Shown here in pieces: positions 8,071 to 16,096 of a stretch of DNA of 64,000 bases (positions within the stretch are counted from its first letter, which is position 1; every line of letters starts with the position of its first letter). The stretch covers positions 47,636 to 111,635 of the forward strand of contig NZ_JAGINM010000022.1 in NCBI RefSeq assembly GCF_017876095.1. The letters are read 5' to 3'. Source of the stretch: Azospirillum agricola (GTDB taxonomy: Bacteria > Pseudomonadota > Alphaproteobacteria > Azospirillales > Azospirillaceae). A model generated the notes under the pieces. That model saw only the letters and a program-made list of their open reading frames with translations. It did no database searches and was not told the origin of the DNA. Both the position numbers and the translations under genes were made by a program.

Positions 8071-9903
8071 ATGGCGATGTCCAAACGGCGCGAGACGCGC
8101 TTCGAGGTGGTGGTCGAGCAGGGCGGAAAACCCAACATCGACGGCGTCTTCGACGATGAGAAGGCCGCGACGGAACGCGCGAACTATCTGCTGCGGCTCG
8201 CGAAATTCCCGGTGGTCCGCATCGTCCGCGTCAATGGCGCCGGCCGGGAGGAAACCATCTTCCAGAAGGCATCGGCCGGCGGCGAGAGGCTGACGACGAT
8301 CTCGCCGATCAGCGAGGCCAATCTCTGCACCGACGTTCTCCAGGTCTTTTCGTTCGACAGCCGGATGACCCTGCTGCGGCTGCTGCGCGGCTATTGGGAC
8401 GACCAGGGCGTCATCCCGGCGGAGCAGCTCCACCGCTATTACCCGCTGCGCCATTTCGAGCGCGAGGCGTTGCTGTTCAACCCGGCGGTCAGCCGGTTGG
8501 CGACCCTCCAGGCACCGATGGCCGGGCAGAAGCCGCAGGATCGCCACGACCAGCTCCTGCGCCTGTTCACGGCGCTGAAGGCGTTGGCCCAGCAGGGCGA
8601 CAGCCTCGCCCCCTACGACCAGGCGCTGGCGCGCGGCGGCGTCGGCGGGCTGCTGGCGGCGCTGGTCGGCCGCCCGCCGGAGGAGCGTGACCGCATCGTC
8701 ACCCACGCCGTGGGCGCGCTGCTGGAGCCGCACCGCGAATGGGGCGCCAAGACCGCCGCCATCCTGCGCCTGCACCAGGAGGGCGACGCCGAGAGCACGC
8801 GGTTGGCCGACGAGTTCCTGGCGGAGATCATCGACGGCCGCGAGCCGATCCGCGCCCTGATCGGCTACGCGCCCGATCTCGGTTCGGCGCTGCTGTCGCT
8901 GCTGGCGGTGCTGCGCGGCGATCTCGACGACCGTCTGCCCAACACCGATCCGCTTCTGGCCCTGTCCGGCGCGGTCGGCGGCGGCGGCTTCCGCGAGGTG
9001 CGCGACGCCCTGCTGCGCCGTGTCCGGGGCGGGCTGGAGGGGCTGAACCCTCTGACCAAGACCGGTCCGGCCAGCGAGGCCAGGGCGTTCCAGGCCATCG
9101 CCGACGGCATGGTGTCCTTCGACGGTTTCCTGGGCGGCCCCGGCATCGCGGAGGCGCTGACCAAGCGCGGCAAGACCGTCTGGGGCGTCGGCGGCCAGGA
9201 TTGTCCGTTCGAGGACACGGTGCTGCGTCTGGCCGGCCGGCTCGACTCGACGGCGGCGCGGCTGGGCTACCTGCTGGATCTCGCGACCGGCGACTATGGC
9301 CGGCGCAAGATCAGCTTCCTCATCCAGCGCGTCGCCGACGAGTTCGGCCGGGTGAAGTCGGCCGCCGAGCTGGCGGCGCCCGGCGTCTCGGTCCAGGAGG
9401 TCCGCGACGGGCTGGGGCGGCGGCTGCGCGCCGCCGGCATTCCGCGCGCGCTGGCGGAAGGCCTGATCGCCAAGATCGCCGCCATCCCGGACGAGCAGCG
9501 GGCGCTGACCCTGCCGCCGGGGCTGCGCCAGAACGAGACGCTGGAGATCCGCGCCCCCCGGCCGGGCCGGCCCGTCGTGACGGTGAGCTACCAGGGGCGC
9601 GTTGCGACCCTGGCGGAGGACGGGGCGGAGATCGTCGTCGGCCGCGCGTCGGACTGCGCCATCGTGCTCGACCACGCCTCGGCGTCGCGTCGGCACGCGG
9701 CGATCCGCATCCGCGACGGCGCCTGCGTGGTCGAGGATCTCAGCCGCAACGGCACCCGGCTGATGCCGGCCGGCGGCGACACCCGCCTGCTCAAGCAGGG
9801 GGAGGAGGCGCCGCTGTCCGGACGGGGCGAGATCGTCATCGGTTCGCTCGACCTCGGCGAACAGCCCGCCCGCATCGGCTGGGAGGTCAGGACGGTGCGC
9901 TGA
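8071..9903 (+). CDS. FHA-domain protein with large unassigned N-terminal region
   Basis: A 610-residue soluble protein. The C-terminal 100 or so residues form a forkhead-associated (phosphothreonine-binding) domain: IVVGRASDCAIVLDHASASRRHAAI supplies the GR, S and RRH blocks and DLSRNGTRL supplies the conserved N-G-T. The preceding 490 residues have no signal peptide or transmembrane helix and look helical, with leucine-rich stretches such as LTTISPISEANLCTDVLQVF. I recognise no family there. The gene is monocistronic and overlaps the end of the convergent phosphopantetheinyl transferase gene by 17 bases. Its likely role is assembly or signalling dependent on a Ser/Thr kinase. Confidence 0.85.
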   Translation: MAMSKRRETRFEVVVEQGGKPNIDGVFDDEKAATERANYLLRLAKFPVVRIVRVNGAGREETIFQKASAGGERLTTISPISEANLCTDVLQVFSFDSRMTLLRLLRGYWDDQGVIPAEQLHRYYPLRHFEREALLFNPAVSRLATLQAPMAGQKPQDRHDQLLRLFTALKALAQQGDSLAPYDQALARGGVGGLLAALVGRPPEERDRIVTHAVGALLEPHREWGAKTAAILRLHQEGDAESTRLADEFLAEIIDGREPIRALIGYAPDLGSALLSLLAVLRGDLDDRLPNTDPLLALSGAVGGGGFREVRDALLRRVRGGLEGLNPLTKTGPASEARAFQAIADGMVSFDGFLGGPGIAEALTKRGKTVWGVGGQDCPFEDTVLRLAGRLDSTAARLGYLLDLATGDYGRRKISFLIQRVADEFGRVKSAAELAAPGVSVQEVRDGLGRRLRAAGIPRALAEGLIAKIAAIPDEQRALTLPPGLRQNETLEIRAPRPGRPVVTVSYQGRVATLAEDGAEIVVGRASDCAIVLDHASASRRHAAIRIRDGACVVEDLSRNGTRLMPAGGDTRLLKQGEEAPLSGRGEIVIGSLDLGEQPARIGWEVRTVR

Positions 9904-10660
9904 CCTGCGGCGCGGCCGCGCCCGTGAAGAGCGCCTCTCCGACCAGCCGGGTTTCGACGGTCCAGCCGGTGCCGTGCGCGGCCACCGCCGCCACCGTGTC
10001 GGGCAGGACCCGGCGGTCGAACAGCGACCAGTCCTCCGGCCGGCCGGCGTCGCCGCGCAGGGCCTCGTCGACCGCCAGCACCGCCGCCGGGGCGTCCGGC
10101 GTCACCGACACCGCGAACTGGTCGAGCGGCATCGACAGGCCGATTCCCGCCGCCTTGATGAAGGCCTCCTTGCGGGTCCAGGCCAGCAGGAAGCCCTCGT
10201 CGCGCCGCTCCGGGGGCAGGGCGCGCAGGGCGGCGTTCTCGGACGCGTGGAAGAAGCGGTCGGCGATGCCGTCGGCGCTCTCGACCTCGCGCAGCCGCTC
10301 GATGTCGACGCCGATCCGGCCCTCCGCCGCCACCGCGATGGCCACCGAATCCTCGCTGTCGGCGAGGTTGAAGCTGGGGCCGCCGGGCAGCGAGGGCTTG
10401 CCGTGGCTGCCATAGTCGAAGCGCAGGCTTTCCGGCGCCCGGCCGGCGCAGCGCCCGAGCAGGACGCGCAGCAGCCCGCGCCGCAGGATGAAGCGGTTGG
10501 TCAGCCGCTCCATGGTGAAGCGCTGGGCCCGTTCGATCTCGTCGTCGCTCAGCAGGGCGCGCAGCGGCGCGAGCCGGCCGTCCAGCGCGCGCAGGTCGGC
10601 GAACCACACCCGGATGGTCCGGGGCGGCAGGTCGTAGCCGCCATAGGCCTCGTCATGCAT
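9887..10660 (-). CDS. 4'-phosphopantetheinyl transferase (Sfp/AcpT type)
   Basis: Transfers the phosphopantetheine arm from CoA to carrier proteins. The 257-aa product has both Sfp-family signatures: IGVDIERLREV (residues 116-126, metal-binding Asp and Glu) and WTRKEAFIKAAG (161-172). RRGLLRVLLGR and SHGKPSL are also typical. An oddity is FNLADSEDSVAIA, where most members have F-N-(I/L)-S-H-S. That His is in the CoA pocket, so specificity may differ. The ATG at 10660 follows GGGAGG by about 10 bases. No NRPS or PKS genes are nearby; the target may be the housekeeping acyl carrier protein. Confidence 0.9.
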   Translation of the reverse strand: MHDEAYGGYDLPPRTIRVWFADLRALDGRLAPLRALLSDDEIERAQRFTMERLTNRFILRRGLLRVLLGRCAGRAPESLRFDYGSHGKPSLPGGPSFNLADSEDSVAIAVAAEGRIGVDIERLREVESADGIADRFFHASENAALRALPPERRDEGFLLAWTRKEAFIKAAGIGLSMPLDQFAVSVTPDAPAAVLAVDEALRGDAGRPEDWSLFDRRVLPDTVAAVAAHGTGWTVETRLVGEALFTGAAAPQVSAPS

Positions 10661-10752
10661 GCGAAGCGTTCCTCCCTTGGAAATTAGCGTCCTGGCTCCC
10701 GGCGAGGTTTCGGGTATCATGCCGCCCTCTTGTTCTGCCGGATCCGTGCCCC

Positions 10753-11733
10753 ATGGTTGACACCGCCCTGCTTGCCCCGCACCTGACCAACGTCCTGAAG
10801 GACGCCTCCATTCCGGAGCTTCCCAATCATTACCGTGGGAAGGTGCGGGAAAACTACGACCTTCCCGACGGGCGGCGCATTCTGATCACCACCGACCGGC
10901 TGTCGGCCTTCGACCGCATCCTGACGGCGCTGCCCTTCAAGGGCCAGGTGCTGACCCAGACCGCCCGCTTCTGGTTCGAGGCGACGAAGGACATCTGCGC
11001 CAACCATGTGCTGGAGTATCCCGACCCCAACGTCGTGGTCGCCAAGCGGCTGACCATCATGCCGGTCGAGGTCGTCGTCCGCGACTACATGGCCGGCACC
11101 ACCGGCACGTCGATCTGGTCGATGTACAAGAAGGGCCGCCGCGAGATGTACGGCCACCGCTTCCCCGACGGGCTGCGCGAGAACCAGAAGCTCGCCGCGC
11201 CGATCATCACCCCGACGACCAAGGCCTTCGACGCCGGCCACGACGAGGAGCTGACCGCCGCCGCCATCGTCGAGCAGAAGCTGCTGACCCGCGCCCAGTG
11301 GGACGAGGTGTCGGACAAGGCGCTCGCCCTGTTCGCGCGCGGCCAGGCGATGGCGGCGGAGCGCGGCCTGATCCTGGTCGACACCAAGTACGAGTTCGGA
11401 TTCGACGCGGACGGCAACATCCTGCTGGCCGACGAGATCCACACGCCGGACAGCTCGCGCTACTGGTTCGCCGGCAGCTACCCGGAGCGCTTCGCCGCCG
11501 GCGAGCGGCCGGAGAGCTTCGACAAGGATTTCGTGCGGAGCTGGGTGACCGCGCGCTGCGACCCCTACGCCGACGAACTGCCGGAGATCCCCGGCGAGGT
11601 GGTGCTCCAGGCCGCCAAGGTCTACATCGAGGCGGGCGAGACCATCACCGGCCGCCCCTTCGAGGTTCCCGCGGAAGCGGTGCCGGTGCTGGAGCGCATC
11701 CGCGCGAATCTGGCGCCCTACTTCACGAAGTGA
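10753..11733 (+). CDS. purC: Phosphoribosylaminoimidazole-succinocarboxamide (SAICAR) synthase
   Basis: Ligates aspartate to CAIR in purine biosynthesis with ATP. The 326-aa product is the longer form, larger than the ~240-aa E. coli-type enzyme. Family blocks are clear: GKVRENYDL at the nucleotide site, ITTDRLSAFD, PVEVVVRDYMAGT, LVDTKYEFGFD and LADEIHTPDSSRYW with the C-terminal SFDKDFVRSWV. The ATG at 10753 starts MVDTALLAPHLTNVL. It is divergent from the phosphopantetheinyl transferase gene (92-base gap) and is not with other pur genes. Confidence 0.97.
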   Translation: MVDTALLAPHLTNVLKDASIPELPNHYRGKVRENYDLPDGRRILITTDRLSAFDRILTALPFKGQVLTQTARFWFEATKDICANHVLEYPDPNVVVAKRLTIMPVEVVVRDYMAGTTGTSIWSMYKKGRREMYGHRFPDGLRENQKLAAPIITPTTKAFDAGHDEELTAAAIVEQKLLTRAQWDEVSDKALALFARGQAMAAERGLILVDTKYEFGFDADGNILLADEIHTPDSSRYWFAGSYPERFAAGERPESFDKDFVRSWVTARCDPYADELPEIPGEVVLQAAKVYIEAGETITGRPFEVPAEAVPVLERIRANLAPYFTK

Positions 11734-11783
11734 CGCGGTTCCGGCGCCTGTCCGACCGGCGGCGCCCCGCCTTCTCCACACGA

Positions 11784-11875
11784 CGTCATGCCCGGCCCCG
11801 CGCCGGGCATCCACGGCCGCGAACCGCCGGGACGGGTTCGCCCGTGGATGGTTTGGGGCGGGTCCGGCCATGACG
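11784..11875. repeat. Palindromic intergenic repeat element
   Basis: A 92-base element with nested inverted repeats. The outer arms begin CGTCATGCCCGG and end CCGGCCATGACG (one mismatch); inside lies CATCCACGG pairing with CCGTGGATG, and a local hairpin GCCCGG/CCGGGC. Elements of this form (a CATGCCCGG...CATCCACG palindrome) are commonly dispersed between genes in alphaproteobacteria. It sits between purC and the dehydrogenase gene. Confidence 0.6.
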
Positions 11876-11954
11876 GAAGGGAGAAGGGCGGCGGCCAGGG
11901 GGCCGGCCCGCTCCACCCGCACCGATTGGTCTCCCCCTGCACGAGGTCGCGCCG

Positions 11955-12914
11955 ATGTCCCTCTCCGTCGCCATTCTCGATGACTACCAGAACGTCGCCC
12001 GCGATCTCGCCGACTGGTCGCGGCTGCCGGCGGGCAGCGGCCTGACCGTGTTCGACCGTCCGCTCGGCGATCTCGACGCGGCGGCGGCGGCGCTGGCGCC
12101 CTTCGACGCGCTGGTGATCATGCGGGAGCGCACGCCCTTCCCGGCGGCGCTGGTCGAGCGTTTGCCGAACCTCAGGCTGCTGGTCACCACCGGCATGCGC
12201 AACAACGCCATCGACCTCGCCGCCTGCGCGGCGCGCGGCGTGACCGTCTGCGGCACCGGGGCGGTCGGCGCCCCCACCGCCGAGCTGGCCTGGGGCCTGA
12301 TCCTCGCCCTGGTCAAGCGAATCCCCGCCGAGGACCGGGCGTTGCGCGAGGGACGCTGGCAGACCGGCCTCACCGGCAGCCTGGAGGGCCGGCGGCTCGG
12401 GCTCGTCGGGCTCGGCAAGCTCGGCACGCAGGTCGCCCGAGTCGGGCAGGCCTTCGGCATGGAGGTGGCGGCCTGGAGCCCCAACCTCACCGACGAGCGC
12501 GCGGCGGCGGCGGGCGCGGCCCGGCTGGAGAAGCGCGACCTGTTCGCCACCGCCGACGTGGTCTCCGTCCATCTGGTGCTGGGCGAGCGGACGCGCGGGG
12601 TGATCGGCGCCGACGAGTTCGCCGCCATGAAGCCGACCGCCCTGTTCGTCAACACATCGCGCGCGGGGCTGGTGGACGAGGCGGCGCTGATGGCGGCGCT
12701 GCGCGACGGACGCATCGCCGGTGCCGGACTCGACGTTTTTCCCGTCGAGCCTCTTTCGGCGAACAGCCCTTGGCTCGATCTTCCCAACACGGTGCTGACG
12801 CCCCATCTGGGCTATGTCACCCAGGACAACTACGCGGTCTATTACCGCGACGCCCTGGAGGACATCCTGGCCTGGAGCGCCGGGACGCCGCGGCGCCTGC
12901 TGACGGCGGGATAG
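11955..12914 (+). CDS. D-2-hydroxyacid dehydrogenase family protein
   Basis: A 319-aa NAD(P)-dependent dehydrogenase of the D-isomer specific 2-hydroxyacid family. The substrate domain opens MSLSVAILDDYQNVARDLADW. The cofactor fold shows GLVGLGKLGTQVARVGQAFGM (GxGxxG) near residue 155. The catalytic triad can be placed at Arg in VNTSRAGLVDE, the Glu in DVFPVEPL and the His in TPHLGYVT. Its start motif ILDDYQ is typical of the subgroup annotated as phosphoglycerate-dehydrogenase-like, but not the SerA with ACT domain. Substrate unknown. The PAP2 gene starts 23 bases after its stop. Confidence 0.9.
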   Translation: MSLSVAILDDYQNVARDLADWSRLPAGSGLTVFDRPLGDLDAAAAALAPFDALVIMRERTPFPAALVERLPNLRLLVTTGMRNNAIDLAACAARGVTVCGTGAVGAPTAELAWGLILALVKRIPAEDRALREGRWQTGLTGSLEGRRLGLVGLGKLGTQVARVGQAFGMEVAAWSPNLTDERAAAAGAARLEKRDLFATADVVSVHLVLGERTRGVIGADEFAAMKPTALFVNTSRAGLVDEAALMAALRDGRIAGAGLDVFPVEPLSANSPWLDLPNTVLTPHLGYVTQDNYAVYYRDALEDILAWSAGTPRRLLTAG

Positions 12915-12937
12915 ACCGACACGCAGGGAGGGCGCCG

Positions 12938-13738
12938 GTGGGCTGGAAGGATCGGTTGGAAAACGGGTTCTGGGCGCGGCTCGGCCGGCATCAGCTCGGC
13001 CTTCTTCTCGGGCTCTCCCTCATCGCCGGCCTTCTCTTCGCCTTCGTCGAACTGGCCGGCGAGGTGGTGGAGGGCGACACGCTCGCCTTCGACAAGGCGC
13101 TGCTGCTGGCGATGCGCGACGCGGCCGACCCGGACCAGCCCGGCGGCCCCTGGTGGCTGGCGCGGATGGCGCGGGACCTCACCTCGCTCGGCAGCACGAC
13201 CATCCTCACCCTGACCACGGTGGCGGCGCTGGGCTTCCTGCTGCTGCTGCGCAAGCGGGCGGCGGCGCTGCTGGTGCTCGTGTCGGTCGGCGGCGGCATG
13301 GCGCTGAGTTCGAGCCTGAAGGCGATGATCGGGCGGGCGCGGCCCGATCTGGTGCCGCATGGCGACCTCGTCGTCACCGCCAGCTTCCCCAGCGGCCACG
13401 CCATGCTGTCGGCGATCGTCTACCTGACGATCGGCGCCCTGCTGGCCCAGTTCGTCGCCGGGCGGCGGGTGAAGGCCTATCTGCTGGTCTGGGCCATGCT
13501 GCTGACCCTGCTGATCGGCGCCAGCCGGGTCTATCTGGCGGTCCATTGGCCGACTGACGTGCTGGCCGGCTGGTGCATCGGCGCCGCCTGGGCGGCGCTG
13601 TGCTGGATCGTCGCCGAATGGCTGCAACGGCGGGGCGCCGTCGAGCAGGACCGGGGCCATGAGAGCGCGGAGGGAGATGAGTCGACGGGCCGGGCGCGGC
13701 CCGTCCTGTCGGTCAAGAACGCCTCGTCGGGAAGATAG
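12938..13738 (+). CDS. PAP2-family membrane phosphatase
   Basis: A 266-aa integral membrane phosphatase acting on a lipid phosphate or pyrophosphate. The three-part PAP2 signature is complete: KAMIGRARP, ASFPSGHAM and SRVYLAVHWPTDVLAG (the last His is the nucleophile). Five or six hydrophobic helices are visible, first LGLLLGLSLIAGLLFAFVEL. I chose a GTG start at 12938 because CAGGGAGGG precedes it; the longer ATG-started frame overlaps the dehydrogenase gene. The C-terminal 30 residues after the last helix are hydrophilic. Confidence 0.9.
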   Translation: MGWKDRLENGFWARLGRHQLGLLLGLSLIAGLLFAFVELAGEVVEGDTLAFDKALLLAMRDAADPDQPGGPWWLARMARDLTSLGSTTILTLTTVAALGFLLLLRKRAAALLVLVSVGGGMALSSSLKAMIGRARPDLVPHGDLVVTASFPSGHAMLSAIVYLTIGALLAQFVAGRRVKAYLLVWAMLLTLLIGASRVYLAVHWPTDVLAGWCIGAAWAALCWIVAEWLQRRGAVEQDRGHESAEGDESTGRARPVLSVKNASSGR

Positions 13739-13822
13739 AACCCGGCCCCCCGCTGCAAAGATGGGTTGAACGGCGATCCGTGCCTGTCGATACTGCGTCC
13801 ACGAACAACCGGCCCCCCATCG

Positions 13823-14392
13823 ATGGCTTCCGCGACACTCGACCACCACACCTTGGAAGCCATCGCCGTGCTTGCCCGCGCCGTCGAGCGCGAGCGGGTT
13901 CCCGGCGTCCTGGAGTTCCGCCTGCTGACCAACGCCTTGAACCGCGCCGCCGATTCCCGGTCGGAGCGGGAGTTGAACGAGGCCGCCCGCGTCTTCAAGA
14001 CCCTGGAGCCGGAACTGCGGGTGCGCATCGTCGAGCGCGCCAAGGCGGAGGCTCACGCACAGGTTCGCGCCGGCCGCGCCGACGCCACGACCCTGGAAAT
14101 TCCAGCCCTGGATCTGTCGGCGCTCGACACGCCGGCGCCTTCCGCCCGGCCGACGGTCAGGACGGTGAAGGCGGCGGGCTCCAGTTTTCTCGCCGCGCTC
14201 AACGGGTTGCGGCCCACGGGTGTGAAGAGCGGCCCGAAGGTGGCCGGCGGCGCGGCGCCCGACAGCCGGGACGCCGCGAAGGATCGCCTGAGGGCGGCGG
14301 TCGAAACCCAGCGGGCGCTTCCCGAAACCGCCCCGGATGTGGGATACGACAGGGGGCTTCGCCCCGGCGTGCGGCTGCCCCGCGCGACCTGA
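13823..14392 (+). CDS. Hypothetical soluble protein
   Basis: A 189-aa protein starting MASATLDHHTLEAIAVLARAVERERVPGVL; the first 90 residues look helical (ELNEAARVFKTLEPELRVRIVERAKAEA), followed by a proline/alanine-rich linker (LDTPAPSARPTVRTVKAAG) and a charged tail. The upstream ATG at 13766 is possible but would add 19 Pro/Arg-rich residues. No family recognised. It precedes another uncharacterised gene by 23 bases, so both are likely one transcript. Confidence 0.6.
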   Translation: MASATLDHHTLEAIAVLARAVERERVPGVLEFRLLTNALNRAADSRSERELNEAARVFKTLEPELRVRIVERAKAEAHAQVRAGRADATTLEIPALDLSALDTPAPSARPTVRTVKAAGSSFLAALNGLRPTGVKSGPKVAGGAAPDSRDAAKDRLRAAVETQRALPETAPDVGYDRGLRPGVRLPRAT

Positions 14393-14415
14393 CCTTAAGT
14401 CGGGAGACAATCATT

Positions 14416-14814
14416 TTGACCACCACAGCCGCCAGCTTCCGTGTCGGCGACCGCGTGACCATCCACAGCGGACAGTCCGGCCCGCAATCCATCGCGACGG
14501 TGGAGCGCTACACCCATGACAATCGCTGCATGGTGTTGTCCGACGGAACCGAATGGCGGGCCGACGGCCGGCGGCAATGGGGTTTTCGCGGCAGCTTCTA
14601 CAAGGGGCCGGTGGTCGAGCCCATCCGGGACGGTGACGAGGATCACGTCGTCAAGCGCCGCAGCATCGGCGCCCTGCGCAAGTTCGCCGACAGCCTGACC
14701 ATGGAGTCGCCGATCTCGGCCGCCGCGCTGCGCCGCATTCTGGAGGTTGTCGAGCAGGAAAAGGCCGCCATCGCGGCATCCGAGCAGCCCTCCGAGGGGG
14801 CCACGCGGGGGTGA
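14416..14814 (+). CDS. Hypothetical protein with SH3/KOW-like N-terminus
   Basis: A 132-aa product whose best start is TTG at 14416, preceded by GGGAG about 8 bases upstream; no ATG fits before the conserved-looking part. Residues 7-60 (FRVGDRVTIHSGQSGPQSIA then VERYTHDNRCMVLSDGTEWR) look like a small beta-barrel of the KOW/SH3 kind, often used to bind nucleic acid or protein. The C-terminal half is helical (RILEVVEQEKAAIAASEQ). Function unknown. Confidence 0.55.
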   Translation: MTTTAASFRVGDRVTIHSGQSGPQSIATVERYTHDNRCMVLSDGTEWRADGRRQWGFRGSFYKGPVVEPIRDGDEDHVVKRRSIGALRKFADSLTMESPISAAALRRILEVVEQEKAAIAASEQPSEGATRG

Positions 14815-15041
14815 GCGGTCGCACGGCCGGGTTTTTTTCCGGGCCGACTCAGAGCGCCGAACAGAATTCCGTTTTCGCCATCGGTGCCCAATGGAACCGT
14901 CCTCCCCGCGAAGGCGGGGATCCAGGCTTTTCCCATGGGTTCCGCTCGGATAACTCTGGATCCCCGCCTTCGCGGGGATGACGAGTCCAGAGACGACCCA
15001 AGCTTCTGTCAGGCGCTCTTATGCAGAGCCGGGCGGTTCGC
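14815..15041. other. Gene-free stretch holding a palindromic repeat
   Basis: Between two convergent hypothetical genes. It contains a 22-bp perfect inverted repeat (separate entry) and nothing else I can name. The short frames crossing it are made by the repeat. Confidence 0.5.
14904..14977. repeat. Inverted repeat of the CGAAGGCGGGGATCC type
   Basis: Two perfect 22-base arms (14904-14925 and 14956-14977, core GAAGGCGGGGATCCAG) face each other around a 30-base centre. Each arm also folds on itself (CCCCGC/GCGGGG). Elements with this core are widely dispersed in proteobacterial genomes. It lies between convergent genes, where it may also act as a bidirectional stop. Confidence 0.8.
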
Positions 15042-15635
15042 CTACACCGTCACCGAAACCAGACCGCCCGGCGAGGCCGTTCCCCCGCCGCCTCCCGCCA
15101 GCGGCGGCGGGACGGCGCCGGAAGCCGCAGGACCGGGGGCGGAGCCGCCGGTCCCGGAGATTCCCAGGCTGGCGCCGGCGGAAGCGGACGCACCGAACGA
15201 GGCGAAGGATATTCCGCGGCTCGCCGCCGTGCCGGTTCCCGTGCCTCCAGTCCCGAAAGCGGATGCGGCTCCATCGCGGCCCGCCCCTCCCGCATCGGCT
15301 GCCCCCGCATTGGTCGCCATGTGGCCGTCGCTCTCGGTGGACGGCGACAGACGGCCGGCGGTGCGGCGGTATTCCTCGACCACGCGCTGGGAGGGGATCT
15401 GGTCCTGGGTTTCGCCGGTGTCGATGTCGCGGAACAGCAGAACGGCGACCCGCGCCCCCTGGTCGTAGCGCAGGAAGGGGCTGATGTAGCCGCCGACGCC
15501 GCTGGTCTTGGCGCCGGTGATGGCGGGGGAGGGCGAGTCGGACTCCGCCCGGTCGGCGGTTTCCACCACGGCCTCGGGCGTCTGGGAAGCCGCCGGCCGG
15601 CTTGCCGATGCGCCGGAAACGCTGCGGATGTCCAT
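15042..15635 (-). CDS. FlaG-like protein with low-complexity tail
   Basis: A 197-aa protein. Residues about 48-92 (GGYISPFLRYDQGARVAVLL then FRDIDTGETQDQIPSQRVVE) match the pattern of the FlaG core, which usually reads as a strand pair plus a D-x-x-TGE-x-x-x-QIP-E-x-V block. FlaG proteins affect flagellar filament length. The C-terminal 100 residues are Gly/Ala/Ser/Pro-rich and disordered. It starts ATG 15635 (MDIRSVSGASASRPAA). A second small gene lies upstream on the same strand. No fla genes are adjacent, so the flagellar link is by pattern only. Confidence 0.55.
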   Translation of the reverse strand: MDIRSVSGASASRPAASQTPEAVVETADRAESDSPSPAITGAKTSGVGGYISPFLRYDQGARVAVLLFRDIDTGETQDQIPSQRVVEEYRRTAGRLSPSTESDGHMATNAGAADAGGAGRDGAASAFGTGGTGTGTAASRGISFASFGASASAGASLGISGTGGSAPGPAASGAVPPPLAGGGGGTASPGGLVSVTV

Positions 15636-15720
15636 CGGTGCCTCCCGCCTTGGCCATTGTGGTGGTTGTCGGTGGTCGCCGCCGGTCCCCGGCAGAGCGC
15701 TGGAAACGGATCCCTGCCGA

Positions 15721-15951
15721 TCAGACCGTGATGTTCAGGTTCTGGCCGCGCGTCGGCGTCGTGTTGCCGCCCGAGGAGCCGCTCTGGGTGCTGGTCTGCG
15801 CCTCCTGGGTGCGGCGGGTGCGTTCCGCCTCCTCCTCCTGCGCGGTCTCCACGGGGGAGGTCGACCGCTGCGCGGCCGCTGGACCGCTGCTGAGCGGGGT
15901 GGTGTAGGGCTGCTGGTAGCCGCCGATACCGCCGATGCCGCTGACGCCCAT
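15721..15951 (-). CDS. Small hypothetical protein
   Basis: A 76-aa product, MGVSGIGGIGGYQQPYTTPL, then a Gln/Ser/Thr-rich and Glu/Arg-rich stretch (AQEEEAERTRRTQEAQTSTQ) ending TRGQNLNITV. The ATG at 15951 is preceded by GGAGGA six bases upstream, which supports translation. The glycine-rich start resembles that of small structural or flagella-associated proteins, and it lies upstream of the FlaG-like gene on the same strand. Otherwise unrecognised. Confidence 0.55.
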   Translation of the reverse strand: MGVSGIGGIGGYQQPYTTPLSSGPAAAQRSTSPVETAQEEEAERTRRTQEAQTSTQSGSSGGNTTPTRGQNLNITV

Positions 15952-16096
15952 GATGCTTCCTCCGGCTGCCGGGGCAGCCCTGATTTTTTCAATAGGCAAA
16001 TTTTGCCCGATCGAAAGGGGAAGCGCCACCGAAATCGACTCCCTGAACGTCGGTTTTCCGGTTTGTCAACCGCCGTTTCACCGGGAACCGCAACGA

